Shown piece by piece: positions 45,563-55,141 of a stretch of DNA of 64,000 bases. The notes beneath the pieces are model-generated. The model ran no database searches, was not told the DNA's origin, and saw only the letters and a list, made by a program, of their open reading frames with translations. Position 1 is the first letter of the stretch, and each line of letters opens with the position of its first letter. Origin of the DNA: Streptomyces morookaense (GTDB taxonomy: Bacteria; Actinomycetota; Actinomycetes; Streptomycetales; Streptomycetaceae). The position numbers and the translations under genes were made by a program. The stretch lies in the NCBI RefSeq assembly GCF_013030945.1, contig NZ_JABBXF010000027.1, positions 95,057 to 159,056 on the forward strand, in the 5' to 3' direction.

Positions 45563-46867
45563 ATGCCGCGCAGCACCCGCACCGCCCGCCGCACCTTCTG
45601 CCGTGCCGTCGCAGCGGCCGTGGCCCTCGGCGCCGTCCTGCTCGCCGGCTGCGCGCGGCACGGCGACGAGGGCGGGAGGACCACGGTCACCATCGGCACC
45701 TTCGGCGTCTTCGGCTACAAACAGGCCGGTCTCTACCGGGAGTACGAGCAGCTGCATCCCGGCATCGCCATCAAGGAGAGCGTGGTCGAGCGCAACGACA
45801 CCTACTACCCGCAGCTCCTCACCCACCTCGCCGCCGGCAGCGGACTGGCGGACATCCAGGCCGTCGAAGTGGGCAACATCCACGACGTGGCCACCGGACA
45901 GGGCCACCGCTTCGAGGACCTGTCCCGCGCACCGGGCGTCCGCAGGAGCGACTGGCTGGACTGGAAGTGGGCGCAGGCCACCACCCCCGACGGCCGGACG
46001 ATCGGCCTCGGCACGGACATCGGCCCCCTCGCCGTCTGCTACCGCAAGGACCTCTTCCGGCAGGCCGGTCTCCCCACGGACCGGGCGGCCGTCGGGAGGC
46101 TGTGGGCCGGCGACTGGCAGAAGTTCATCGACACCGGCAAGGCGTACATGCGCCGCGCCCCCGCCGGCACCGTCTTCACCGACTCGGCCGCCGGGATCTA
46201 CAACGCGTCCGTGCACGGTTATGCCGAGCGCTACTACGACCGGCGCGGCAGGCCCGTCTACCGCAACAGTCCCGCGGTCACCGCCTCCTGGGGTCTGGCC
46301 GTGCAGGCGGCACGCGGCGGACTGACCGCCCGGCTGCGGCAGTTCGAGAAGCCCTGGGACCAGGCGTTCGCCAACGGCCGCTTCGCCGCCGTGGCCTGTC
46401 CGCCGTGGATGCTCGGCTACATCAAGGAGAAGTCCGGCGACGCGGGCCGGGGCGCGTGGGACGTGGCCGCCGCGCCCCGGCCCGCCAACTGGGGCGGTTC
46501 GTTCATCACCGTGCCGAAGGCCGCGCGGCACAAGGCCGCCGCGATCGCCCTCGCGGTCTGGCTGACCGCCCCGGCCCAGCAGGCCCGGCTCTTCGCACGG
46601 CAGGCCGGCGTCCCCTCCACCCCGGCCGCGTACGCCATGCCGGAGGTCAGGGACGCCCGCAACCCCTACTTCGGCGACGCGCCCGTCGGCGAGATCTTCG
46701 CCGCCGCGGCCCGGGGCGTGCCGACCCTCGTCTTCGGCCCGATGGAGCAGCAGATCGGGACGGCCTTCACCGACGTCGGCATCCCGCAGGCCGAACAGCA
46801 GGGCAAGCCGCCCGCGGAAGCCTGGCAGGCAGCGCAGAAGGAGATCGAGAACGCGGTGGACGAATGA
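45563..46867 (+). CDS. cebE: Cello-oligosaccharide ABC transporter, substrate-binding lipoprotein
   Basis: This 434-residue extracellular solute-binding protein is a lipoprotein: a twin-arginine-like basic leader, hydrophobic core and lipobox LLAGC with Cys about residue 30. The mature part has the family 1 solute-binding fold (TVTIGTFGVFGYKQAGLYREYEQ, IGLGTDIGPLAVCYRKDLF, ACPPWMLGY, FITVPKAARHK). Relatives deliver cellobiose and cellotriose to CebFG. The ATG follows GGGAGGACGCG, and its stop overlaps the ATG of cebF (ATGA). The CebR box is 67 nt upstream. The specificity follows the CebR/bglC context. Confidence 0.9.
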   Translation: MPRSTRTARRTFCRAVAAAVALGAVLLAGCARHGDEGGRTTVTIGTFGVFGYKQAGLYREYEQLHPGIAIKESVVERNDTYYPQLLTHLAAGSGLADIQAVEVGNIHDVATGQGHRFEDLSRAPGVRRSDWLDWKWAQATTPDGRTIGLGTDIGPLAVCYRKDLFRQAGLPTDRAAVGRLWAGDWQKFIDTGKAYMRRAPAGTVFTDSAAGIYNASVHGYAERYYDRRGRPVYRNSPAVTASWGLAVQAARGGLTARLRQFEKPWDQAFANGRFAAVACPPWMLGYIKEKSGDAGRGAWDVAAAPRPANWGGSFITVPKAARHKAAAIALAVWLTAPAQQARLFARQAGVPSTPAAYAMPEVRDARNPYFGDAPVGEIFAAAARGVPTLVFGPMEQQIGTAFTDVGIPQAEQQGKPPAEAWQAAQKEIENAVDE

Positions 46868-47871
46868 CGGCCACGACCGCAGCGGTCGAGGACCCGGAGG
46901 CGGGACCGCCCGGACCGCACGACGACGACCGCATCCCCGGCAAGTTCCCACCGCCACGGGGCACTTGGCGCAGTCAGCTGCACCGCTGGGACGTGCGCTA
47001 CAGCCCCTACGCCTTCGTGGCGCCGTTCTTCCTGTTCTTCGCCGCATTCGGGCTCTTCCCCCTCCTGTACACGGGCTGGGCCTCCCTGCACCGCGTGGAG
47101 CTCACGGCGCCGGACCGTATGACCTGGGTCGGACTGCACCACTACGCGCGGCTGCTGAGCAGCCCCTTCTTCTGGAACGCCCTGTGCAACACCCTCACCA
47201 TCGGGCTCCTGGCGACCGTGCCCCAGCTGCTGATGGCCCTGGGCCTCGCCCAGCTGCTGCACTACCGGCTGCGCGCCGCCACCTTCTGGAGGGTCGCGCT
47301 GCTGACCCCGTACGCCACCTCCGTCGCCGCGGCCACGCTCGTCTTCGTGCTGCTCTACGGACGGGACTACGGGATGGTCAACTGGGCGCTGGAGACAGTG
47401 GGTTTCGGGCCTGTCGACTGGCAGAGCGGCACCTGGAGTTCGCAGATCGCGGTGTCCTCGATCGTCGTCTGGCGGTGGACGGGCTACAACGCGCTGATCT
47501 ACCTGGCGGCCATGCAGGCCGTCCCGGACGAGCTGTACGAGTCCGCCGCACTGGACGGGGCCTCGCGCGGGCAGCAGTTCCTGCACATCACCGTGCCGGT
47601 GCTGCGGCCGACGATCCTGTTCACCGTGGCCGTCTCCGCGATCGGGGCGACCCAGCTCTTCGGCGAACCGCTGCTGTTCGGCGGGGCGGCCGGGCAGAAG
47701 GGCGGGGCCTCGCACCAGTTCCAGACGCTGGGGCTCTACCTCTACGAACAGGGCTGGTTCGACTTCCACCTCGGGCGTGCCTCGGCCGTCGCCTGGACGA
47801 TGTTCCTGATCCTGCTGCTGATCGCCGCGGGGCAGCAGGCGGTCGCCCGGCGGCTGCGCAGGGGCAGGTGA
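46864..47871 (+). CDS. cebF: Cello-oligosaccharide ABC transporter permease 1
   Basis: This 335-residue membrane protein is the first permease of the cellobiose transporter (MalF-like). After a 45-residue cytoplasmic leader it has six membrane segments from YAFVAPFFLFFAAFGLFPLL onward. The EAA-type loop, ESAALDGASRGQQFLHITVPVLRPT, contacts the shared ATPase. The start codon overlaps the cebE stop by 4 nt and cebG follows after 3 nt. No ATPase gene is present; in Streptomyces these systems share the distant MsiK ATPase. Confidence 0.92.
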   Translation: MTATTAAVEDPEAGPPGPHDDDRIPGKFPPPRGTWRSQLHRWDVRYSPYAFVAPFFLFFAAFGLFPLLYTGWASLHRVELTAPDRMTWVGLHHYARLLSSPFFWNALCNTLTIGLLATVPQLLMALGLAQLLHYRLRAATFWRVALLTPYATSVAAATLVFVLLYGRDYGMVNWALETVGFGPVDWQSGTWSSQIAVSSIVVWRWTGYNALIYLAAMQAVPDELYESAALDGASRGQQFLHITVPVLRPTILFTVAVSAIGATQLFGEPLLFGGAAGQKGGASHQFQTLGLYLYEQGWFDFHLGRASAVAWTMFLILLLIAAGQQAVARRLRRGR

Positions 47872-47874
47872 GCC

Positions 47875-48738
47875 ATGCCGTCCCGTACCCGCACCCGGAC
47901 ATCCGCGCACCGTGCCGGACGGCAGCTGCACGGCGGGCCGTTCGCCTACGCCGTGCTCGTCCTCTTCGCGGCCGGTTCCCTCTTCCCCCTGCTCTGGACG
48001 GCCGTCGCCGCCTCGCACGACAACACCCGCCTGGCCAGGACGCCGCCGCCCTTCTGGTTCGGCGGCAACCTCGGCAGGAATCTGCGCACCGCCTGGGCCG
48101 ACGCCGGACTGGGCCCGGCACTGGGCAACACGCTGCTGGTGGCCGGCAGCATCGCGCTGGGCACGGTGCTCTTCTGCACCGTCGCCGGGTACGCCTTCGC
48201 CAAGCTGCGGTTCCGCTTCCGCGGGCCGCTGCTGGCGCTGGTGATCGGCACGATGATGGTGCCGCCCCAGCTGGGCGTGGTCCCCCTCTTCATGATCACC
48301 GCCCGCCTGGGGTGGACCGACCGGCTCCCGGCCGTGGTGATGCCGACCCTGGTCAGCGCCTTCGGGGTGTTCTTCATGCGGCAGTACCTGGTGGAGGCCC
48401 TGCCCACCGAACTGATCGAGGCCGCCCGCGTCGACGGCGCGAACAGCCTGCGCATCGTGCGGCACATCGTCCTCCCCGTGGCCCGGCCGGCGATGGCCGT
48501 GCTGGGAATGCTCTCCTTCGTCCAGGCGTGGAACGACTTCTTCTGGCCCGTGATCGCGCTGACCCAGGAGAACCCCACCGTGCAGGTGGCCCTGACCGGG
48601 CTCGGCCGCGGCTACGTGCCGGACCAGGCCGTGGTGATGGCCGGCGCGCTGCTGGGCACGCTGCCGCTGCTGCTCGTCTTCGCCGTCTTCGGCCGGCAGA
48701 TCGTCGGCGGCATCATGCGCGGCGCCGTCAAGGGCTGA
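47875..48738 (+). CDS. cebG: Cello-oligosaccharide ABC transporter permease 2
   Basis: This 287-residue membrane permease (MalG-like) has six hydrophobic segments (FAYAVLVLFAAGSLFPLLW first), the EAA loop IEAARVDGANSLRIVRHIVLP and a C-terminal segment LLLVFAVFGRQIVGGIMRG. It pairs with CebF to form the channel. The ATG follows the stop of cebF by 3 nt, and the beta-glucosidase gene starts 29 nt after its stop, so cebEFG-bglC is one transcript. Confidence 0.92.
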   Translation: MPSRTRTRTSAHRAGRQLHGGPFAYAVLVLFAAGSLFPLLWTAVAASHDNTRLARTPPPFWFGGNLGRNLRTAWADAGLGPALGNTLLVAGSIALGTVLFCTVAGYAFAKLRFRFRGPLLALVIGTMMVPPQLGVVPLFMITARLGWTDRLPAVVMPTLVSAFGVFFMRQYLVEALPTELIEAARVDGANSLRIVRHIVLPVARPAMAVLGMLSFVQAWNDFFWPVIALTQENPTVQVALTGLGRGYVPDQAVVMAGALLGTLPLLLVFAVFGRQIVGGIMRGAVKG

Positions 48739-48766
48739 TGCCCTGTCGACTGCCCTATGAACTCTC

Positions 48767-50200
48767 ATGTCCCTTTCCCCCCACACCTTCCGGAGCATGT
48801 CCATGAGCGCGAACTTCCCGCCCGGCTTCCTCTGGGGCGCGGCGACGGCCGCGTACCAGGTCGAGGGAGCAGCACAGGAGGACGGCCGCACCGACTCGAT
48901 CTGGGACGTCTTCTCCCGCACACCCGGCCGGGTACTGGACGGCGACACCGGTGACATCGCCGCCGACCACTACCACCGCCGCGCCGCCGACGTGGCGCTG
49001 ATGGCCGAACTGGGCCTGGGCGCCTACCGCTTCTCCGTCTCCTGGCCCCGCGTCCAGCCCACGGGCCGCGGTCCCGCCTCGCAGCGGGGCCTCGACTTCT
49101 ACCGGCGGCTCGTGGACGACCTGCTCGGCCACGGCATCCGGCCGCTGCTCACCCTCTACCACTGGGACCTGCCCCAGGAGCTGGAGACGGCGGGCGGCTG
49201 GCCGGCCCGGGAGACGGCACACCGCTTCGCCGACTACGCGTACCTCGTCGGCGAGGCCCTGGGCGACCGCGTCGGGATGTGGTGCACCCTCAACGAGCCC
49301 TGGTGCAGCGCGTTTCTCGGCTACGGATCCGGCGTGCACGCCCCGGGCCGCACGGACCCGGCGGACGCCCTGCGCGCGGCCCACCACCTCAACCTGGCGC
49401 ACGGCCTCGGGGCGCGGGCACTGCGCTCCGTGCTCCCCGCCGGGGCGCAGCTGACGGTGGCCCTCAACACCGCGGCCGTCAGGGCCCGCACGCCCTCCTT
49501 GCAGGACCTGGACGCTCAGCGACGCATCGACGCCCTGTCCACCCGTATCTTCACCGAGCCCATGCTCAACGGCACATACCCCGCCGACCTGTTGGCGGAC
49601 ACGGCGCGGATCACGGACTGGTCGTTCGTCCGCGACGGCGACCCGGACATCGTCAAGCACCCCCTGGACGCGCTCGGCATCAACTACTACGCACCCACAG
49701 TGGTATCAGCGGGCACTGACAACGGCCCCTCGCGCGCCGACGGCCACGGCGGAGGCGAGCACTCCGCCTGGCCCGGCGCCGACCGTCACGTCACCTTCCA
49801 CCGGCCCCCCGGCAGCCGCACCGCGATGGACTGGAGCGTGGACGCCACCGGCCTCCACGACCTGCTCATGCGCTTCACCCGCGAACGGCCCGGCCTGCCA
49901 TTGCTCGTCACCGAGAACGGCGCGGCCTACGACGACAAGCCGGACGCGGAGGGTGCGGTGCACGACCCGGAGCGCATTGCGTATCTGCGCGCCCACCTGG
50001 AGGCGGTGCTGCGTGCTGTCGCCGACGGCGCGGACGTACGCGGGTACTTCGTGTGGTCGTTGCTCGACAACTTCGAATGGGCCTACGGGTACAGCAAGCG
50101 GTTCGGGGTGGTGTACGTGGACTATGCGACGCAGGCGCGTACGCCCAAGTCAAGTGCCCGGTGGTATGCGGAGGTTGTGCGTTCGGGGCGGCTGGGGTGA
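48767..50200 (+). CDS. bglC: Beta-glucosidase, glycoside hydrolase family 1
   Basis: This 477-residue cytoplasmic GH1 enzyme splits imported cellobiose and cellotriose to glucose. It has the acid/base TLNEPW (Glu177), the nucleophile VTENGAAY (Glu383), and the substrate-pocket motifs [17 protein letters not shown] and [20 protein letters not shown]. There is no signal peptide. The ATG at 48767 or a later one at 48797 ([11 protein letters not shown]) may be used; neither has an ideal ribosome binding site. No separate CebR box lies before bglC. The stop is 12 nt from the convergent methyltransferase-like gene. Confidence 0.93.
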   Translation: MSLSPHTFRSMSMSANFPPGFLWGAATAAYQVEGAAQEDGRTDSIWDVFSRTPGRVLDGDTGDIAADHYHRRAADVALMAELGLGAYRFSVSWPRVQPTGRGPASQRGLDFYRRLVDDLLGHGIRPLLTLYHWDLPQELETAGGWPARETAHRFADYAYLVGEALGDRVGMWCTLNEPWCSAFLGYGSGVHAPGRTDPADALRAAHHLNLAHGLGARALRSVLPAGAQLTVALNTAAVRARTPSLQDLDAQRRIDALSTRIFTEPMLNGTYPADLLADTARITDWSFVRDGDPDIVKHPLDALGINYYAPTVVSAGTDNGPSRADGHGGGEHSAWPGADRHVTFHRPPGSRTAMDWSVDATGLHDLLMRFTRERPGLPLLVTENGAAYDDKPDAEGAVHDPERIAYLRAHLEAVLRAVADGADVRGYFVWSLLDNFEWAYGYSKRFGVVYVDYATQARTPKSSARWYAEVVRSGRLG

Positions 50201-50212
50201 TCCCCGCACCCC

Positions 50213-51082
50213 CTACTCGAAGACCGACGGCGGGGGAACCGGCGACGGGCGGGCCGTTGCGTCCGTCACCGGGGTCGCGCCTCCCGTGAAGTCCGCGAGC
50301 GCACGGCCGTGTTCCACGCGCCCCTGGTTCGGGTCCGTCGCGGCGCGCCGGGTGAGCTCCGCGACCGGCAGTTCCCGGTCCGAGGCCAGCAGTACGGCGT
50401 TGCCGAAGCGCTTGCCGCGCAGCACCGCCGGGTCGGCGGTCAGGCACAGTTCGGGAAAGACCATCCGTACCGTAGCGATCTGCGCCTTGAGGTGGGCGAG
50501 CGGCGGGCCGTCGGCGAGGTTGGCGACGTAGAAGCCGCCGGGGCGCAGGGCGCGGCGCACCTCGGCCGCGAACTCCGTGCTGGTCAGGTGCGCCGGGGTG
50601 CGGGCGCCGCCGAAGACGTCCGCGATGATCAGGTCCGCCCAGCCGTCCGGCACCTTGGCGAGCCCCTCGCGGGCGTCGCCGCCGCGGACCCGGATCCGCC
50701 AGCTGCTGTCCAGCGGCAGCTCGGCACGTATGAACCGGACGAGCGGGGCGTCGATCTCGACGATCTGCTGCGTCGACCGGGGCCGCGTCGCGGCTATGTA
50801 GCGCGCGAGCGTGAAGGCGCCGCCGCCGAGGTGGAGCGCCTGGACGGGCCTGCCGGGCGGCGCCACGAGGTCGGCGATGTGCCCGATCCGGCGCTGGTAG
50901 GCGAATTCGAGGTGGGCGGGATCGTCGAGGTCCACGTGGGACTGCGGCGCCCTGTCGATCAGCAGGGTCCGGCCGCGGGGACGGTCGCGATCGGGCACGA
51001 GTTCCGCGAGACCGCCTGCCACCTGCGCCGATATCGGTTCCGCCGCGCGCCCGCGGCCTTGCTTCTGCTTGCCCTTTGCCAC
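50213..51082 (-). CDS. Spermidine-synthase-like methyltransferase-fold protein
   Basis: This 289-residue protein has the Rossmann fold of spermidine synthases: VQALHLGGGAFTLARYIAATRP (the glycine motif), IVEIDAPLVRFI with the acidic ligand residue, DAREGLAKVPDGWADLIIADVFGGARTP and a C-terminal RPSPVPPPS tail. No transmembrane domain is attached. Many such actinobacterial proteins are not true spermidine synthases and their substrate is unknown. I chose the GTG at 51082, since the upstream residues belong to another frame. It follows the 155-residue gene by 31 nt in the same direction, probably as a two-gene unit. Confidence 0.75.
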   Translation of the reverse strand: MAKGKQKQGRGRAAEPISAQVAGGLAELVPDRDRPRGRTLLIDRAPQSHVDLDDPAHLEFAYQRRIGHIADLVAPPGRPVQALHLGGGAFTLARYIAATRPRSTQQIVEIDAPLVRFIRAELPLDSSWRIRVRGGDAREGLAKVPDGWADLIIADVFGGARTPAHLTSTEFAAEVRRALRPGGFYVANLADGPPLAHLKAQIATVRMVFPELCLTADPAVLRGKRFGNAVLLASDRELPVAELTRRAATDPNQGRVEHGRALADFTGGATPVTDATARPSPVPPPSVFE

Positions 51083-51113
51083 ACGGCAAGTATCCCGCGG
51101 GCGGCACGGGCGG

Positions 51114-51581
51114 CTATCTGCAGCGGTCGACGGCCTCGATCGTGCGGGCCGCCTCGCCGAGCGCCGCGCGCAGCACGACGGGGTCCGTGGCCGAGGTGAA
51201 GGCCGCGTCCGGGGCGACGAGCCAGCCGGTGCCCGTGACCGGCGGCTCGGCGACGCCGTCGGGCGCGCCCGTACGCAGGCCGCGCCCGTAGGTCTGGGTG
51301 CAGGCGCTGCCCGGCATGTCCCAGGCGGCGGCGGTGCCGGGCGGGACGAGGAAGCCCAGGGTGTCGCAGTCGCCGTCGTGCAGCACGGGCCCCACGCCGT
51401 CGCGCAGCCGCAGGATGTCGACCGCCTCCAGGCCCTGCCGCGCGGGGACGGTGACGAGGTCGCACGGACCGCTCTCCGTACCCGCCGCCGACGGCGGGTA
51501 CGGGGAAGCGCTGCGGTCCTGACGCGGCTGGTGCAGTGCCGTCGTTCGCGAGCTGCCGATGTCCACTCCGGCCTCCACCAC
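51114..51581 (-). CDS. Conserved protein of unknown function, 155 aa
   Basis: This 155-residue protein carries four cysteines (ESGPCDLVTV, DGDCDTLGFLVPPGT, PGSACTQTYGRG, VDRCR) and no signal peptide that I can see. The fold is not recognised. It starts with tandem GTG codons (51581 or 51578) and directly precedes the spermidine-synthase-like gene, so the two may act together. Function unknown. Confidence 0.5.
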   Translation of the reverse strand: MVEAGVDIGSSRTTALHQPRQDRSASPYPPSAAGTESGPCDLVTVPARQGLEAVDILRLRDGVGPVLHDGDCDTLGFLVPPGTAAAWDMPGSACTQTYGRGLRTGAPDGVAEPPVTGTGWLVAPDAAFTSATDPVVLRAALGEAARTIEAVDRCR

Positions 51582-51882
51582 GGGAAACCCCTCCTCCGCA
51601 CAAGTCCGCTCCGCATCGAACGGACCGTCCGCGGGCCCCGCTCACGGGCCTGCTCCAGTCCGTTCACCCGTGTTCAACGCCCGTGCGGTGTCAACGGCTA
51701 CGGCGCCGCGCCGCCGCAAAGGATGGCAGTTCATGGCGGATGGCAGGTGAGATATCCGTTTTGTAGAGAAACCAGGCGTAGTGGGCCTGCGACAGCCGGT
51801 ACGGTCATCACGCCATACGGCAGCACAGCCACCCGTCCCGCAGGCACCTCGCGGGGCGGTTCGCCAGGGAGAGGGTCCGGCC
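51582..51882. other. 301-nt divergent promoter region
   Basis: The gap between the leftward 155-residue gene and the rightward XRE/TPR regulator holds GTGTTCAAC (51669-51677) and GTGTCAAC (51688-51695) as near-direct repeats, and an A/T-rich patch around 51751-51772 containing TTTTGTAGAGAAA. These are promoter-like for the rightward gene. I see no short gene or RNA. Confidence 0.4.
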
Positions 51883-53274
51883 ATGGCGTCGTCTCGCACA
51901 TCTTCCTCCGCGTCCTCGCCGCGCCGTCCGAACACGGCCTTCCGCCTGCTGCGGGGGCAGCGCTCACCAGGGGAGTTCGCGGCGGAAGTGCGGCGGGCGG
52001 CGCGGGAGATCGGCGAACACGTCTCCTGCGACGCGCGCTACATCGGGCGCGTCGAGTCGGGCGAGATCCGCTGTCCCAACTACGCCTACGAGCGAGTGTT
52101 CCGCCATATGTTCCCCGGCTGCGAACCGGCGGACATGGGGTTCGCGCCGCGGGAGGCGGTGCGCGGACGGGGGGCGCGCGACTCGGGCAGTGCGCCGTCC
52201 GATTCCACAGAGAGCCCCTCGGGCGGCCGCATCCCGGGCAACGGGGGCGGTCCCCTCGACCGCTTCGACAGCAGCAAGGAGAGCGACGTGTTGCGTCGCG
52301 CGTTCATTTCCTCCGGCCCGGCCGCCGTGGCCGCCGCCTCCCTGGGCGGAGCGCCGGGAACCCGCACGCCCCGGCGCGCGGGCGAGGCCGAGGCCTGTGC
52401 CCTCGAGCAGGCGGTCCGGCGGATCCGGCTGCTCGACGACCGGCACGGCGCCGACCACCTCTACCGGCGCGCTGCGCAGCCGCTGCGGGCGGCGTACGAA
52501 CTGCTCGACGCGGAGACCAGGCGGCAGACGGTGGCGGACCGGCTGCACGCGGGCGCGGGCGAACTCGCCATCTCCGTCGGCTGGCTGGCCCACGACTCCG
52601 GGCGCTTCGGCGACGCCCGCTCCCACTACGCGGAGGCCCTCGCGACCGCACGGGTCGCCGGGGACGCGGCGCTGGAGGCGCACGCCTTCTGCAACACCGC
52701 CTTCCTCGCGCGCGACGCCGGCCGGCCGCGGGAGGCCGTCCGCGCCGCACAGGCCGCACAGCGGGCAGGCCGGCAACTGGCCTCGGCACGGCTGATGTCC
52801 CTGCTGACCCTGCGGGAGGCCGGCGGCTGGGCGCAGCTGGGCGACCGGCCAGCCTGTGAGGAAACGCTGCTGCGCGCGCGGACGCTCTTCGAGCACGGAC
52901 GGAGCGAGGACGACCCGGAGTGGATGACGTTCTTCGGCGAGGCCGAGCTGGAGCTGCTGGAGGCGCAGTGCTGGTCCGCCCTCGGCGACTGGCGCAGGGC
53001 GGCGGAGCACGGCGGGCGGGCCGTCGAGCTGGCCGACCCGCACTTCGCCCGGAACGTCGCGCTCTACACGGCGCAGCTGTCCGGGGACCTGGCGCAGGGG
53101 GGCGCCGTGGCGGAGGCGGCGGTGGCCGGGGAGCGGGTCCTGGACCTGCTGGCGCAGGTCCAGTCGGCGCGGATCCGGGGGATGCTGGCCTCCACGGCGC
53201 GGGTGCTGCGCTCCCACGCGCGCGTGCCTGCGGTCGGCGCGTTCCTGACGCGGCACGACGCGCAGGCCGTGTGA
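51883..53274 (+). CDS. XRE/TPR-type transcriptional regulator
   Basis: This 463-residue protein has an N-terminal region resembling an HTH (EFAAEVRRAAREIGEHVSCDARYIGRVESGEIRCPNYAYERVF, about residues 30-72 in parts), a Ser/Gly-rich linker and a C-terminal array of TPR-like helical repeats (about 170-455). The layout matches NsdA-type Streptomyces regulators of sporulation and antibiotic production. The residues between the two parts read SSGPAAVAAASLGG, reminiscent of a twin-arginine-free signal but cytoplasmic here. The ATG at 51883 follows GGGAGAGGGTCC. The ligand and targets are unknown. Confidence 0.75.
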   Translation: MASSRTSSSASSPRRPNTAFRLLRGQRSPGEFAAEVRRAAREIGEHVSCDARYIGRVESGEIRCPNYAYERVFRHMFPGCEPADMGFAPREAVRGRGARDSGSAPSDSTESPSGGRIPGNGGGPLDRFDSSKESDVLRRAFISSGPAAVAAASLGGAPGTRTPRRAGEAEACALEQAVRRIRLLDDRHGADHLYRRAAQPLRAAYELLDAETRRQTVADRLHAGAGELAISVGWLAHDSGRFGDARSHYAEALATARVAGDAALEAHAFCNTAFLARDAGRPREAVRAAQAAQRAGRQLASARLMSLLTLREAGGWAQLGDRPACEETLLRARTLFEHGRSEDDPEWMTFFGEAELELLEAQCWSALGDWRRAAEHGGRAVELADPHFARNVALYTAQLSGDLAQGGAVAEAAVAGERVLDLLAQVQSARIRGMLASTARVLRSHARVPAVGAFLTRHDAQAV

Positions 53275-53290
53275 CAGGCCGTGTGAGGCG

Positions 53291-53385
53291 TGTGAGGCCC
53301 CGGACGCGAACCTTGTGAGGATCCGGACGCTGATCATGTGAGGCTCCGGACGCTCCGGACTCGGAACGTGTGACGCCCCCGGACG
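53291..53385. repeat. Degenerate tandem repeat with a TGTGAGGNNCCGGACG core
   Basis: Copies of a 16-nt core lie at 53291, 53314 and 53337 (period 23 nt) and a fourth variant at 53369. The core starts TGTGA, echoing the TGTGA at the XRE gene stop (53271). A 13-14-nt direct repeat GGATCCTGGCGTC follows (about 53389 and 53403). It fills the gap between convergent genes. Confidence 0.7.
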
Positions 53386-53413
53386 TCAGGATCCTGGCGT
53401 CCGGATCCTGGCG

Positions 53414-54007
53414 TCAGGCCAGATGCCCGGTGTCGTTCCAGCGCTCGATGGCCGGTTCGCCGTACGCCCAGCCCAGGATCGACAGCGACGTCGGGTCGAG
53501 ACGGATGCGCGCCGCGAACGACGCGTCCTGGCCCAGCCAGCGGGAGCCGATCACACGGAGGATGTGGCCGTGCGCGAAGACCATGACGTCGCGGTCCGCC
53601 GACTTCGCCCACGCGACGACCTCGTCCGCACGCGCCGACAGCTCGGCCAGCGCCTCGCCCTCCGGCACGCCGTCGCGCCAGATGAACCAGTCCGGGCGGC
53701 CGGACTTGATCTCGGCCGGGGTCATGCCCTCGTACGCGCCGTAGTCCCACTCCATCAGCGCGTCCCACTCGGCCGCCCGGCCCCCGAAGCCGGCCAGCTC
53801 GCAGGTCTCCTTGGCGCGCACGAGCGGGCTGGTGCGGATCTCGACGTCCGGCAGGCCGTCCCACGGGGCGCGGTGCAGGCGCTCGCCGAGCAGCTTGGCG
53901 CCGCGCCGCCCCTCGTCGAGGAGCGGGATGTCCGTGCGGCCGGTGTGCTTGCCGGAGAGCGACCATTCGGTCTGTCCGTGCCGGGCCAGCAGGATGCGCG
54001 GTGCCAT
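53414..54007 (-). CDS. Histidine phosphatase family protein
   Basis: This 197-residue phosphoglycerate-mutase-like enzyme has the catalytic [20 protein letters not shown] (histidine in RHG), [17 protein letters not shown] with the acidic residue, and [19 protein letters not shown] with the second histidine. Such proteins hydrolyse phosphate monoesters or, less often, act as mutases; the substrate cannot be read here. The ATG at 54007 lies alone, and the gene is convergent with the XRE/TPR gene across the tandem repeat. Confidence 0.88.
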   Translation of the reverse strand: MAPRILLARHGQTEWSLSGKHTGRTDIPLLDEGRRGAKLLGERLHRAPWDGLPDVEIRTSPLVRAKETCELAGFGGRAAEWDALMEWDYGAYEGMTPAEIKSGRPDWFIWRDGVPEGEALAELSARADEVVAWAKSADRDVMVFAHGHILRVIGSRWLGQDASFAARIRLDPTSLSILGWAYGEPAIERWNDTGHLA

Positions 54008-54199
54008 GGGGTGGGCCCCTTCACGAGTGTGCGGTGACGTTCCTCTCCATCATCACTCACACCCTCACCAGGCAACCCTTGGGGCGACTGGGACGTCTCC
54101 CTTCCCGCGCCCCGGGGCGGTGTGCGGCCTGTGTGGCGTACACCGTACGGTTGCATGTCCGCTTGTTGTTGGCCGCCTGAACACATGGAGAGCGTCCGG

Positions 54200-55141
54200 A
54201 TGTACCGCACCGCACCACTCGGGAAGCGGCCGCGCTGGTGGACCGAGCTGCCCCTGATCGCCGTCGTCTACGGCCTCTACTCGGCCGGCCGGCTGCTGGT
54301 GCGGGGTGACGTGCAGACGGCCGTCGACCACGGCCTGTCGATACTCGATCTTGAAAAAACGTTCCGAATAAACATCGAGCACCCGCTCAACCGGCTCTTC
54401 ACCGATCACCCGGCGATCGGCATACCCGCCGACTTCGCCTACGCGTCCCTGCACTACCTGCTCACCCCCGCGATCCTGATCTGGCTGTTCAGACGCCGGC
54501 AGGAGCACTACCGCCGGCTGCGGACCTGGCTGATGATCTCCACCCTCATCGGCCTCGTCGGTTTCACCCTGCTGCCCACCTGCCCGCCCCGGCTGCTGGA
54601 GGCCGGCTACGGGTTCGTCGACACGATGGCCCAGTACGGCTCGTACGGCTGGTGGGGCGGCGACGCGAGCGCCCCGCGCGGGCTCGGCGGGCTCACCAAC
54701 CAGTACGCGGCCATGCCGAGCCTGCACGTCGGCTGGGCCCTGTGGTGCGGGATCGTGCTCTGGCGGCACGCGCGCAGTGTCTGGGCCAGGGTCGCGGGCG
54801 CGGTCTACCCGCTCGCCATCGCCCTCGTGGTGATGGGCACCGCCAACCACTACCTCCTGGACTGCCTGGCCGGGGCGGCCGTCATGGGCGTCGGGTATCT
54901 CCTGTCGCGGCCCGCGCTGCGCCTCGCCGCACGCATCCGGGCCCGCTTCACCGGCCCGGAGGACGCGGAAACCCGTGAGGTGCCCGCGGTTGTCAGTGGC
55001 GGATGCGAGACTGCGGCGCGTACGGCGGATACAGCGCACCGACTTCGCGAGGCGGACGCCAGTGACCAGATCCCTCGACAGCCGGCCCGGGACGGAGCCG
55101 GAGACAGCCGCACCGACGGCGCTGCGACAGCAGCTCGCTGA
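54200..55141 (+). CDS. PAP2-family membrane phosphatase
   Basis: This 313-residue integral membrane protein of the PAP2 superfamily has about six helices. Its active-site motifs are intact: MPSLHVGWAL carries the C2 histidine and GTANHYLLDCLAG the C3 histidine/aspartate pair. Relatives dephosphorylate lipid or polyprenyl pyrophosphates or transfer phosphoinositol. I chose the ATG at 54200 with GGAGAG upstream over the one at 54185. The last about 27 codons are polar and overlap, in another frame, the start of the nuclease gene at 55062; translation of both there may be coupled. Its substrate is unknown. Confidence 0.85.
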   Translation: MYRTAPLGKRPRWWTELPLIAVVYGLYSAGRLLVRGDVQTAVDHGLSILDLEKTFRINIEHPLNRLFTDHPAIGIPADFAYASLHYLLTPAILIWLFRRRQEHYRRLRTWLMISTLIGLVGFTLLPTCPPRLLEAGYGFVDTMAQYGSYGWWGGDASAPRGLGGLTNQYAAMPSLHVGWALWCGIVLWRHARSVWARVAGAVYPLAIALVVMGTANHYLLDCLAGAAVMGVGYLLSRPALRLAARIRARFTGPEDAETREVPAVVSGGCETAARTADTAHRLREADASDQIPRQPARDGAGDSRTDGAATAAR

